From contig NZ_QLKQ01000003.1 in assembly GCF_003349955.1 (NCBI RefSeq), positions 108,945 through 172,944 of the forward strand: 64,000 nt of DNA. Reading direction: 5' to 3'. Origin of the DNA: Azospirillum brasilense. Its GTDB lineage: Bacteria > Pseudomonadota > Alphaproteobacteria > Azospirillales > Azospirillaceae. A program made the translations under genes and the position numbers. Shown here piece after piece: positions 46,001-53,572 of this stretch (position 1 is the stretch's first letter; every line of letters begins with the position of its first letter). The notes under the pieces were generated by a model. That model had not been told where the DNA came from. It saw only the letters and a list, made by a program, of their open reading frames with translations, and did no database searches.

Positions 46001-46181
46001 TCGCCGGATCGACGCGGAATTCGGGGGCCGGGGCGTTGCCGGAGATGGCATGGTCGGGCTTGTCCCCGGCCCAGGCGCCCTTGACGAGCTTGCGCCCGGT
46101 GTCGGAGAAGCCACCCGCGAAGGCGGCGAGCGCGCCGCCGGCGGCGCTGGTCTTCAGGAGAAGGCGACGGGAAATCGACAT
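43077..46181 (-). CDS. ttrA: tetrathionate reductase catalytic subunit TtrA
   Basis: A 1034-aa periplasmic molybdopterin oxidoreductase with a Tat signal ('SRRLLLKTSAAGGALAAFAGG'). The [4Fe-4S] motif is 'CLGCTTLCGVRVRV ... STACGRGN'. The Mo ligand is a Cys in 'GHGSYCGGAYRSG', as in TtrA. Very long insertions relative to NapA/FdnG match the TtrA size of about 1020. It reduces tetrathionate to two thiosulfates during anaerobic respiration. Gene order ttrB-ttrC-ttrA is on the minus strand, 14 bp after ttrC. Some relatives reduce other sulfur oxyanions or arsenate, so the substrate is likely but not proven. Confidence 0.9.
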   Translation of the reverse strand: MSISRRLLLKTSAAGGALAAFAGGFSDTGRKLVKGAWAGDKPDHAISGNAPAPEFRVDPATGALTPTPGQIVANVACLGCTTLCGVRVRVDVEKNKVLRVAGNPYSPLSTDPFLLYGTPIKESFKSLSRLDEKGLKGRSTACGRGNAALEMLTSPFRVATPMKRVGPRGSGQWEPIAFDKLVEEIAEGGDLFGEGPVPGLRSLRDLKTPIDPAAPELGPKVNQVALLSSVNDGRDPFVRRFFNQALGTINYVGHGSYCGGAYRSGSGAVFGDAKKMPHAKPDLQNAEFVLFIGTAPSNAGNPFKRQAMLLAKGRTDGVLNYVVVDPVLTNADNRAAGERSNWIPIRPGTDGALVMGMMRWMFENGRIDTNYLAQPNGKAAEAAGEAGWCNATHLVIQQAGHPRDGRMLRASDLGWVTLGEKERYGAKDAFVVLDPSGTPVAHDALMGPAALFHGGTVATPAGDVAVKTSLTLLREQAMKLDLAGYADACGIPADVIAGLAREFTSHGKKAAANTHGGMMAGNGFYNAFGVVTLNTLIGNLNWKGGTIFGGGRFPDEQDGPRYRLASFPGQVKPSGTAISRPVPYEKSSEFKAKKEAGKPYPAKAPWYPNAPQLTTEYLTSGVVDGYPYPLKALFLWNSNPVYGIPGVRAQVEAKLRDPKALPLIVAIDPFINESTAFADYIIPDTVLYETWGWASPWAGVPTKTSTARWPVVTPRTEPLPEGRHVQMETFLIALAKRLDLPGFGPDAIADMDGNTHPLERPEDWYLRGGANIAWLGEQPVPDATDEDIALSGVARVLPALQAVLKEEEWRKVAFILARGGRYQNQAEGFEGDRATHRFKDGLLVYNEAVGAAKSSVTGRRWTGTATWTPPAFADGTPMRQIHTAEDWPFQLISSKSVLVSAYTIAASRLRHLHPENPVGINAEDARRLGIATGDRIRIATPGGSELATAIVRHGVMPGVLAVEHGFGHKEFGARPHVIGGHSQPVVPEIGAGVNINDLGLHDPTRPGASVWVDPIAGTAVRQGLPAKIERVAAA

Positions 46182-46195
46182 GATGGTTGCTCCGT

Positions 46196-47329
46196 TCACT
46201 CGGCGGCGGCCACGGGTCCGGCGGGCGCCCGGGGGGCGCGGGCCGGAGCGGGCGCCGGGCGGCGCGGGGAAGGCAGGATGGCGGTGAGGGCGATCAGCAG
46301 GAACAGCCAGAGTCCGGCCGTGCCGACGATTCCCAGCAGCCCCTCCGGACCGGCGGGCAGCGCGTAGTCGTAGAAGCCGGCGCCGGTCTTCGGCACGGTC
46401 TGGCCGCCGATGAACACGGTCCAGCGGAACATCCAGGCGCCGTGCAGGGCGATCAGCCCGGTCAGCAGGCCCGTCCCGGCCGGCTTGGCGACGGCGATGG
46501 CGAAGGGCAGCGCGGTGGCGGCGACGGCCCAGACGGCGGTGACTCGCCACGCCTCCGACCCGGCGACGCTGCCCAGCGCCTCGGCGTGGGTGGCGTCCAG
46601 CCCGAACAGGCCCAGCGCCAGCCACAGCGCGCCGACCAGCATGACGCCGCCCAGGACGCCGGCGAGCAGCCGGTTCGCCCGCACCTCCACCGCGCGGTCG
46701 TTGCCGGCGGCGAAGCGGTTCAGCAGCAGCACCAGCCCGGCGGCGCCGGCCAGCGCGGTCAGCAGGAACTGCACGGGCAGGAACGGCGTGTGCCACAGCG
46801 GGCGCGCCTTGACCACCGCGACTTCCGCCCCGGTGTAGAGGGCGACGAGGAGCGCGCCAGCCAGGGCGAACAGGCCGGCGGCGCGGATCAGCGCGTCGTT
46901 GCGCCCGCCGCCCAGCGACGCCAGCCGGTAGAGCGCGGCGAGGCGGCTGTCCACCCGGCCGTGCGCCTGCAACTCCTCGCGGAAGCACGCCCAGCCGTAG
47001 ACCAGCAGGACGGTGACGTAGAGGGGGATGAAAATCGACCCCCACCACATCCACGACGTCGGGCGCAGCACGACGTAGAAATGCCAGAAGCGGCCGGGCT
47101 GGTGGAGGTCCGACAGCAGCGCCACCGGGGCGGCCAGCCCGCAGGTCAGCGCCACCAGCAGGGCGATGCGCCCGAGCGCACGCCAATCCGCCCGGGCGAA
47201 GGCGTAGCCGGGCAGGCTCAGCAGCAGGCCGCCGACCGACAGGCCGATCAGGAAGAAATACTGTACGGCCCAGGGAAGCCACGCGACCTCGCGGGTCACG
47301 TTGATGACCTCGACGATGTGGTTGTCCAT
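46196..47329 (-). CDS. ttrC: tetrathionate reductase membrane subunit TtrC (NrfD-like)
   Basis: A 377-aa integral membrane protein of the NrfD/PsrC family with about nine to ten helices. 'PWAVQYFFLIGLSVGGLLLSLPGYAF' and 'LSDLHQPGRFWHFYVVLRPTSWMWWGSIFIPLYV' contain the quinol-site region. It oxidises menaquinol or ubiquinol and passes electrons through TtrB to TtrA. The ATG at 47329 overlaps the ttrB stop, preferred to a GTG one codon upstream. The C-terminus is Pro/Ala-rich. Confidence 0.92.
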   Translation of the reverse strand: MDNHIVEVINVTREVAWLPWAVQYFFLIGLSVGGLLLSLPGYAFARADWRALGRIALLVALTCGLAAPVALLSDLHQPGRFWHFYVVLRPTSWMWWGSIFIPLYVTVLLVYGWACFREELQAHGRVDSRLAALYRLASLGGGRNDALIRAAGLFALAGALLVALYTGAEVAVVKARPLWHTPFLPVQFLLTALAGAAGLVLLLNRFAAGNDRAVEVRANRLLAGVLGGVMLVGALWLALGLFGLDATHAEALGSVAGSEAWRVTAVWAVAATALPFAIAVAKPAGTGLLTGLIALHGAWMFRWTVFIGGQTVPKTGAGFYDYALPAGPEGLLGIVGTAGLWLFLLIALTAILPSPRRPAPAPARAPRAPAGPVAAAE

Positions 47330-48084
47330 CACGCGTGCTCCTTCTGGGAATGGGGCTGGCTGGTGGGCCGCCAGAGCGTCGGCGTGCCGTCGACCTTCCC
47401 TTGGAAGCGGGGATCGAGGCCGAGGTAGAAGACGCGCGGCTGGGTCCCCTGCTCCGGCTTCAGCACCTTGGGGTTCTCCTCTCGGACCAGGGTGGCGACG
47501 GCGCTGTGCGGGTCGTTCAGGTCACCGAAGATGCGGGCGCCGCCGACGCAGGTTTCCACGCAGGCGGGCAGCAGCCCGGCCTCCACGCGGTGGACGCAGA
47601 AGGTGCATTTGTCGGCGGTCTGGGTCTCGTGGTTGATGAAGCGCGCGTCGTAGGGGCAGGCCTGGACGCAGTAGGCGCAGCCGACGCAGACGGTGTTGTC
47701 CACGACGACGATGCCGTCCCGGCGCTGGAAGGTGGCGCCGGTCGGGCAGACGGGGATGCAGGGCGGGTCCTCGCAATGGTTGCACAGGCGCGGCAGCATG
47801 TAGCTGCCGGCCTTGCCCTGCTCGGTCACCTCGTAGGTGGAGACGATGGTGCGGAAGCTGTTTTCCGGGACATCGTTCTCCATGATGCAGGCGACCGTGC
47901 AGGCTTGGCAGCCCACGCATTTGCCCACGTCCACCACCATCGCCCAGCGGTGCGCCGGATCGCCGTCGCGGCGGGGCGACGCAGCGCCGGGGGCTGCTGC
48001 GGCGGCGGGCATCGCAGCCACCGTCACGGCCCCGATGGTCGTGGCGCCGGCGCCGAGGCAGAAGTTGCGCCTTGATCGGTCCAT
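47329..48084 (-). CDS. ttrB: tetrathionate reductase iron-sulfur subunit TtrB
   Basis: A 251-aa electron-transfer subunit. A Tat signal ('RSRRNFCLGAGATTIG') is followed by four ferredoxin-type cysteine clusters: 'CVGCQACTVAC', 'CNHCEDPPCIPVCPTG', 'CVGCAYCVQACPYDAR' and 'CTFCVHRVEAGLLPACVETC'. This is enough for four [4Fe-4S] centres. It is the first gene of the ttrBCA operon. No ttrS/ttrR sensor pair is in the window. Two 19-bp repeats in the upstream region are candidate regulator sites. Confidence 0.93.
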   Translation of the reverse strand: MDRSRRNFCLGAGATTIGAVTVAAMPAAAAAPGAASPRRDGDPAHRWAMVVDVGKCVGCQACTVACIMENDVPENSFRTIVSTYEVTEQGKAGSYMLPRLCNHCEDPPCIPVCPTGATFQRRDGIVVVDNTVCVGCAYCVQACPYDARFINHETQTADKCTFCVHRVEAGLLPACVETCVGGARIFGDLNDPHSAVATLVREENPKVLKPEQGTQPRVFYLGLDPRFQGKVDGTPTLWRPTSQPHSQKEHA

Positions 48085-48130
48085 GGCTGGCCTCTTCGCA
48101 CCTGATTCCTTCGGCCGCGACGAACCGCGG

Positions 48131-48201
48131 CCCTACGGTGCGAAGGGTACCGGCGCCCTGTCCCCACTCCCATTGGGGGCATCCCTACACTTCTTAGGGT
48201 A
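48131..48201 (-). promoter_or_regulatory. two 19-bp repeats upstream of ttrB
   Basis: CCCTAC-N7-AGGGTA occurs at 48131-48149 and again at 48183-48201, 52 bp apart (about five helical turns), 47-117 bp upstream of ttrB. Each is an imperfect dyad (CCCTA with AGGG). The form fits a dimeric LuxR/NarL-type response regulator. No other copies were noticed in the window. Confidence 0.6.
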
Positions 48202-48252
48202 AACCCCAGTGACGACATGCCGCAGGGGGCGGAGCACAGTGTCCGGCGTGGA

Positions 48253-49143
48253 TCAGCCCTTGAGGGCGTCGGCGACGGCGCGGGCCACGCCGGCGTGGGT
48301 GGCGTCCCGTTCCTTGAAGCTGTCGGGCGTCTCGGTCAGGTAGCTGGTGATCAGCAGGGGCGCCCTGCCCTCCGGCCAGACGATGCCGATGTCGTTGGCC
48401 GTCCCGCGCACGCCGGTGCCGGTCTTGTCGCCGACGCGCCAGCCCTTCGGCAGGCCGGCGCGCAGGCGCTTGTCGCCGGTCCGGTTGGCGACCATCCAGG
48501 CGATGAGCTGGTCGCGCGACGCCGGGGTCAGCGCGTCGCCCAGCATCAGCCGCTCCATGCTGTGGACCATCGCCGCGGGCGTGGTGGTGTCGCGGGGATC
48601 GCCGGGGATGGCGCTGTTCAGCGACGGCTCGTTGCGGTCCAGCCGGGTCTTCCGGTCGCCCAGCGTGCGCAGGAAGGCGGTCAGCCCGGCGGGGTCGCCC
48701 ACCGCCGGCAGCAGCAGGTTCGCCGCCACGTTGTCGCTGAGCGTCATCGTCGCCTCGCACAGTTCGGCCACCGTGGGGGGCGGACCGTCGAGGCGGGTTT
48801 CGGCGAAGGGGGCGTAGGGGACCATGTCCGCCTTGGTCACTGCGATGCGCCGGTCCAGCCGCTCGCGCCCCTCGTCCACCCGCTTCAGGACGGCGCTAGC
48901 CAAAAGAAATTTGAAGGTGCTGCACATCGGGAAGCGCTCGTCCGCGCGCTGCCCGAAGCGCTGCCCGGTGCCGGTGTCGAGCACCGCCACGCCCAGCCGC
49001 CCGCCGCTGCGCTTTTCCAGCGCGGCGATGGCGTCCGCCAGCCTTTTGTCCCCGAAAGTCCTGGGTTTCTCCGCCTTCACGCCGGTCGCCGCCAGCAGCG
49101 TCACGCCGCCCGCCGCGGCCAGGAAAGCCCGCCGTCCGATCAT
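48253..49143 (-). CDS. class A beta-lactamase
   Basis: A 296-aa serine beta-lactamase with a twin-arginine-like leader (MIGRRAFLAAAGG, cleavage near residue 24). Class A motifs are complete: S75-T-F-K78 (Ambler Ser70 box), S136-D-N138 (Ambler 130), E172 in 'EPSLN' (Ambler Glu166) and K240-T-G (Ambler 234). 'RTGD' further supports class A. It hydrolyses penicillins and perhaps early cephalosporins in the periplasm. The LysR gene diverges from it across a 107-bp gap, a bla-ampR arrangement implying inducible expression. It is probably intrinsic; no mobile element flanks it. Confidence 0.95.
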   Translation of the reverse strand: MIGRRAFLAAAGGVTLLAATGVKAEKPRTFGDKRLADAIAALEKRSGGRLGVAVLDTGTGQRFGQRADERFPMCSTFKFLLASAVLKRVDEGRERLDRRIAVTKADMVPYAPFAETRLDGPPPTVAELCEATMTLSDNVAANLLLPAVGDPAGLTAFLRTLGDRKTRLDRNEPSLNSAIPGDPRDTTTPAAMVHSMERLMLGDALTPASRDQLIAWMVANRTGDKRLRAGLPKGWRVGDKTGTGVRGTANDIGIVWPEGRAPLLITSYLTETPDSFKERDATHAGVARAVADALKG

Positions 49144-49212
49144 CGTGTCCTCGTGTCATGCCGTGTCGATGGGCGGACGATAAAAAGCTCCCGGCGTCGG
49201 AACAAACGATGA

Positions 49213-49240
49213 TAGTTTTCACAAGCCACAAGAAAAACTA
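49213..49240. promoter_or_regulatory. candidate AmpR-type operator between beta-lactamase and LysR gene
   Basis: Inverted repeat TAGTTTTC (49213-49220) with GAAAAACTA (49232-49240), one unpaired A, in the 107-bp divergent gap. It contains T-N11-A geometry expected for LysR-type regulators and lies 11 bp upstream of the LysR start. Confidence 0.55.
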
Positions 49241-49250
49241 ATGGCTGTCG

Positions 49251-50126
49251 ATGGCCCGTCCCCAGCTTCCGCTCAACGCGCTGCGCGCCTTCGAGGCGTC
49301 GGCCCGCCATCTCAGCTTCACCCGCGCCGGGTTGGAGCTGTGCGTCAGCCAGGCGGCGGTCAGCCAGCAGATCCGCACGCTGGAGGCGCGGCTGGGCGTC
49401 ACCCTGTTCCGCCGCCTGCCGCGCGGCCTCGCCCTGACCGACGAGGGGGCGGCGCTGGTGCCGGTGCTGATGGACGCCTTCGAGCGCATCGGCGCGACGC
49501 TCGACCGCTTCGCCGACGGGCGTTACCACGAGGTGCTGACAGTCGGGGTGGTGGGAACCTTCGCCACGGGTTGGCTGCTGCCGCGCCTGCCGGCCTTCAC
49601 CGCGGCGAACCCGGCGGTCGACCTGCGCATCCTGACCAACAACAACCGGGTCGATCTGGCTGGCGAAGGGCTGGATTTCGCCATCCGCTTCGGCGATGGC
49701 TCCTGGCACGGGGTGGAGGCGGTGCCGCTGCTCGACGCGCCGCTGACCCCACTCTGCGCCCCGGCGCTGGCGCAGCGGCTGTTCACCCCGGCGGACCTCG
49801 CGCGGGAGGTGCTGCTGCGCTCCTACCGGATTGAGGAATGGCAGCGCTGGTTCGCGCTGGCCGGGGTGCCCTGCCCGGCCATCCGCGGCCCGGTCTTCGA
49901 CTCCTCGCCCACCATCGCCGCCGCCGCCGCAATGGGCGCCGGGGTGGCGCTGCTGCCCGCGCGGCTGTTCGGGCACGATCTGGCCACCGACCGGCTGGTC
50001 CGTCCCTTCGCCATCGAGGTGCCGGCGGGCCGCTACTGGCTGACCCGCCTGCACTCCCGCTCCGAAACGGCGGCGATGCAGAGCTTCCGCCACTGGATCG
50101 CCGCCGCCGTCCGGGCGGATGATTAG
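49251..50126 (+). CDS. ampR: LysR-family regulator, AmpR-like
   Basis: A 291-aa LysR protein. The winged HTH (residues 5-65, 'PLNALRAFEASARHLSFTRAGLELCVSQAAVSQQIRTLEARLGVTLFRRLPRGLALTDEG') closely follows the AmpR/GcvA group. The effector domain has 'GVVGTFATGWLLPRL' and 'LDFAIRFGDGSWHGVEAVPLL'. AmpR senses muropeptides and activates the divergent beta-lactamase gene. The arrangement here supports that function. The ATG at 49251 was chosen because it begins the conserved N-terminus. Confidence 0.88.
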   Translation: MARPQLPLNALRAFEASARHLSFTRAGLELCVSQAAVSQQIRTLEARLGVTLFRRLPRGLALTDEGAALVPVLMDAFERIGATLDRFADGRYHEVLTVGVVGTFATGWLLPRLPAFTAANPAVDLRILTNNNRVDLAGEGLDFAIRFGDGSWHGVEAVPLLDAPLTPLCAPALAQRLFTPADLAREVLLRSYRIEEWQRWFALAGVPCPAIRGPVFDSSPTIAAAAAMGAGVALLPARLFGHDLATDRLVRPFAIEVPAGRYWLTRLHSRSETAAMQSFRHWIAAAVRADD

Positions 50127-50135
50127 GCCGGAATC

Positions 50136-51122
50136 TCAGGCCGGAGTCGGCGCCTGCTCGGGCAGAACGCCGGACTGCTTCAACTCCCGCCAGAAGTCCG
50201 CCGGGATCGGCTGTTTCATCAGGGCCATGTTCTCCTGCACGCGCGGCGGGTTCTTGGTGCCCGGAATGACCGAGGCGACGACCGGGTGCGCCGCGCAGAA
50301 TTGCAGCGCCGCCGCCCGCAGGTCCACGCCGTGGCGCTTGGCGATCTCGGCCAGACGGTCGCGCGCCGCCACCTTGTCCGGCGGAGCCTCCTGGTACTCG
50401 AAATTCTTGCCCCCGGCGATCAGGCCGGAGTTGTAGGGGCCGCCGACCACCACATGGACGCCGCGCTCCTGGCAGCGCGGGAACAGCGTGTCCAGCGCCG
50501 GCTGGTTCAGCAGGCTGTAGCGCCCGGCCAGCAGGAAGACGTCGGGATCGGCGCGCTCCAGCGCCATCACGCAGGGTTCCACCCGGTTGACGCCCAGGCC
50601 CCAGCCGCGGATCACGCCCTCCTCGCGAAGCTGGGTCAGCGCCACGGCGGCGCCCTTCATGGCGGTGTCGAACACCTCCAGCCAGCGGTCGCCGTGGGCG
50701 TCCTCGGCGCAGTCGTGGATGTAGGCGATGTCGATGCGGGCCATGCCCAGCCGCTGCAAGCTGTCCTCGATGGAACGGCGCACCCCGTCGGCGGTGTAGT
50801 CGTAGTCCACGCGGAAGGGCAGCCCCTTCACGAAGGGGCCGTGCTGGCCGCCCTTGCTGGCGTCGGCCCGCAGCAGGCGCCCGACCTTGGTGGACAGGAC
50901 GAAGTCGTCGCGCGGCCGGTTGCGCAGAACATGGCCGAACCGGTGCTCCGATATGCCGGGGCCGTACTCCGGGGCCGTGTCGAAATAGCGGATGCCGGCG
51001 TCCCAGGCGGCGGCCAGCGTGGCCTCCGCCACGTCGTCCGGCACCTCCTCGAACATGTTGCCGAGCGGAGCGCCACCAAACCCGATGGGTCCGGGCGGAG
51101 CGAAATGCTTGCTGTCCGGCAT
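50136..51122 (-). CDS. aldo/keto reductase family oxidoreductase
   Basis: A 328-aa NADPH-dependent TIM-barrel reductase. The catalytic tetrad is seen in '[22 protein letters not shown]' (Asp, Tyr), '[11 protein letters not shown]' (Lys) and '[11 protein letters not shown]' (His). '[23 protein letters not shown]' is the C-terminal cofactor-binding segment. The pattern resembles L-fucose/D-threo-aldose 1-dehydrogenase and pyridoxal-reductase-like members. The ATG at 51122 starts the conserved region; the frame to 51515 crosses a repeat region. The substrate is not known. It converges on the LysR gene with a 9-bp gap. Confidence 0.88.
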   Translation of the reverse strand: MPDSKHFAPPGPIGFGGAPLGNMFEEVPDDVAEATLAAAWDAGIRYFDTAPEYGPGISEHRFGHVLRNRPRDDFVLSTKVGRLLRADASKGGQHGPFVKGLPFRVDYDYTADGVRRSIEDSLQRLGMARIDIAYIHDCAEDAHGDRWLEVFDTAMKGAAVALTQLREEGVIRGWGLGVNRVEPCVMALERADPDVFLLAGRYSLLNQPALDTLFPRCQERGVHVVVGGPYNSGLIAGGKNFEYQEAPPDKVAARDRLAEIAKRHGVDLRAAALQFCAAHPVVASVIPGTKNPPRVQENMALMKQPIPADFWRELKQSGVLPEQAPTPA

Positions 51123-51468
51123 GATCGACCTCTCGTTGATGCGCGGGTGCAGAGAGGGGGCAGTGTGCGCTCTGGCGGCGCTTCCCTCAACACCGGCCCT
51201 CAACACGGGGAGGGTCACGGCGTTCCCATTCGCAACCTGCCGACGCTGGCGTGGCAATTTGCGACGCGGATGGGAGCGCGTTGGCATTTTGCAACGGATG
51301 GGAAGAAACAACCGGGCGGCCCGCTCGGGAATTTTGCTGGGTGGAACAGCAATTGCGTGGGGATTGGGAGTTGGTACGGAATTTGAGAATGATTTGATCC
51401 GGTGCGGGCGACCGACGCCGAACAAAAAATACCCCCAAGGAAGAAACCCCCAGGCAGGACATCCCATC
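51123..51468. promoter_or_regulatory. regulatory region upstream of the chemoreceptor with a threefold repeat
   Basis: A 346-bp divergent gap. The motif GGCA-N2-TTGC-R-A...GATGGGA is present as direct copies at 51253-51275 and 51283-51303, and inverted at 51224-51241. The copies are spaced about 30 bp apart. The sequence from 51330 to 51440 is AT-richer and likely contains the chemoreceptor promoter. No small gene is supported. Confidence 0.5.
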
Positions 51469-53496
51469 ATGACCACCTCCCTTCGTGCTTTCGCCAACTT
51501 GCGCACCGCAACCAAGGTCTACACCGGCTTCGGGGTCACGCTGGCCCTGCTGGTCACGTTGGGGGCGGTTTCCTGGAGTGGCCTTCGGTCCAACGATACG
51601 GCGCTGCGCAGCTACGCGGCGCAGTCCGACATCACCGTGACGTTGGGAGAGGCCGATACCGCGCTGTCCGACGCGCTGGGGGCGGCGGCGGAGTTTCTCG
51701 TCTCCGGGACGGACGGTGCTGCCAACCGCTTCCGCGCGACAGCCGGCGACTTCCGCCGGCATCTGGACAAGGCGGCCCCCGGCATCGGGGACTCTGGCGA
51801 CCGTCAGGCGGTGGACGAGATCCGCGGGCTGGAACGGGATTTCCTGACCGGCTTCGACCGACTGGTCGCCCTGCGCACCGAACGGGACGGCATCGTCGCG
51901 GATGTGGTGAACAAGCTGGGGGCCGACATCCGTCGGACGTTGAGCGATCTGGTGACGGCCGAACGGCAGACCGGCAATCTGGACCGCACCGTTCAGGCCG
52001 CGGGGGTCAGCGAGCAGTATCTGCTGGTGCGTGTTCTGGTCGCCCGCTTCGTGACCGAGACGAAGCCCGAGGATCTGGTCCGCATCCGCCAGGATCTGGC
52101 GGCGGTGGCCGCCGACGTCGAGGGCGAAGCCAAGGGCTGGACCGACTCCCCGGGCGCCGCGAAGCGCACCGAGGTGCTCGCCAAGCTGCCGCGCTACACC
52201 GCGGGCATCGAGCGCATCGCCGCCATCGCCGAGGAGATGGCCCGCGTCAACGCCGACACGCTGACCCGCGCCGGAGCCCAGATCAACGGGAAGATCGGCT
52301 CGATCCGCCGGCACTCCACCGAGGTCCTGAAGGGGCTGGAGGTCAGCGCCGCCGCCGCGGTGACCGCCGCCGAGCGGCAGGGCGCCGCGGTGACCGCCGC
52401 CGCCGTGGCGTTGGGCCTGCTGCTGGCCTGGATGATCTCGCGGGCGATCACCCGTCCGCTCGGCGCCATCACCGGGGCGATGGGCCGGCTGGCCGAGGGC
52501 GACCGTACGGTGCAGGTGGACGAGGGGTGGCGAAAGGACGAGATCGGCGCGCTGGCCCGCGCCCTTCAGGTCTTCAAGTCAAACGCCGAGGAGATGGAGC
52601 GCATGCGCAAGGCCCAGGAGGAGGCCGAACGGCAGGCCGCCGAGCAGCGCCGCGCCTCGATGATCCGCATGGCCGACACCTTCGAGGCGACCGTCCAGGG
52701 CATCGTCGAGGCGGTGGCGAGCGCCGCCGGCGGCATGCACAACGCCGCCAGCACCCTGTCCGGCACCGCGGCGGACGCCAGCGAGCGCTCGCTGCTGGTC
52801 GCCTCCGCCTCCGAGGAGGCCTCGGCCAACGTGCAGACCGTCGCCAGCGCGACGGAGGAACTGTCGGCCTCGATTGCCGAGATTGGCCAGCAGGTGGAAA
52901 TCTCCACCCGCATCGCCGGTCAGGCGGTGACCGACGCGGAGGGGGCCGACCGCACCATGCGCGCCCTGGTCACCGCCGCCGAGCAGATCGGACAGGTGGT
53001 GGAGATCATCAGCGGCATCGCCGCCCAGACCAACCTGCTGGCGCTGAACGCGACCATCGAGGCCGCCCGCGCCGGCGACGCGGGCAAGGGCTTCGCGGTG
53101 GTGGCGGGCGAGGTGAAGGCGCTGGCCAACCAGACCGCCAGGGCGACCGATGAAATCCAGTCGAAGGTGCAGGAAATCCAGCAGACCACCGGCGGCGCGC
53201 AGAAGGCCATCGGCAGCATCGGCCAGACCATCGGCCGGATGAGCGAGATCGCCACCACCATCGCCGCCGCCATCGAGGAGCAGGCCGCCGCGACTCGCGA
53301 GATCGCCAGCAGCGTGTCCCAGGCCGCCCAGGGGACGGAGGAGGTGTCGCGCAACATCGCCGGCGTCAGCACGGCGGTGTCGGAGACCGGCAATGCCGCC
53401 AGCCATGTCCACGGCACGTCGGAGGAACTGGCCGCCGAGGCCGAGCGGTTGCGCAGCGAGGTCCGCAGCTTCATCGCCACCGTCCGGGCCGCCTGA
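51469..53496 (+). CDS. methyl-accepting chemotaxis protein
   Basis: A 675-aa chemoreceptor. Helix 1 spans about 20-40, a helical periplasmic ligand domain about 41-305 (four-helix-bundle type, HBM-like in length) and helix 2 about 306-326. HAMP follows (about 328-380), then a long signalling hairpin. The kinase-contact tip is '[55 protein letters not shown]', fully conserved. Methylation-helix Glu/Gln pairs flank it. No pentapeptide CheR tether is seen at the C-terminus ('IATVRAA'). The ligand is unknown. No che genes are nearby. Confidence 0.95.
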   Translation: MTTSLRAFANLRTATKVYTGFGVTLALLVTLGAVSWSGLRSNDTALRSYAAQSDITVTLGEADTALSDALGAAAEFLVSGTDGAANRFRATAGDFRRHLDKAAPGIGDSGDRQAVDEIRGLERDFLTGFDRLVALRTERDGIVADVVNKLGADIRRTLSDLVTAERQTGNLDRTVQAAGVSEQYLLVRVLVARFVTETKPEDLVRIRQDLAAVAADVEGEAKGWTDSPGAAKRTEVLAKLPRYTAGIERIAAIAEEMARVNADTLTRAGAQINGKIGSIRRHSTEVLKGLEVSAAAAVTAAERQGAAVTAAAVALGLLLAWMISRAITRPLGAITGAMGRLAEGDRTVQVDEGWRKDEIGALARALQVFKSNAEEMERMRKAQEEAERQAAEQRRASMIRMADTFEATVQGIVEAVASAAGGMHNAASTLSGTAADASERSLLVASASEEASANVQTVASATEELSASIAEIGQQVEISTRIAGQAVTDAEGADRTMRALVTAAEQIGQVVEIISGIAAQTNLLALNATIEAARAGDAGKGFAVVAGEVKALANQTARATDEIQSKVQEIQQTTGGAQKAIGSIGQTIGRMSEIATTIAAAIEEQAAATREIASSVSQAAQGTEEVSRNIAGVSTAVSETGNAASHVHGTSEELAAEAERLRSEVRSFIATVRAA

Positions 53497-53572
53497 TCCG
53501 GCGGGATGAGGGGATCACCGCTTGTTCCGGTTCCCCTCCGTCGGAAGGGTGGTAGGCTGAACCGAGGCGCGA

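Noticed and set aside
43179..46367. 1062-codon open frame on the plus strand
   Set aside because: Antisense shadow of ttrA; no family resemblance.
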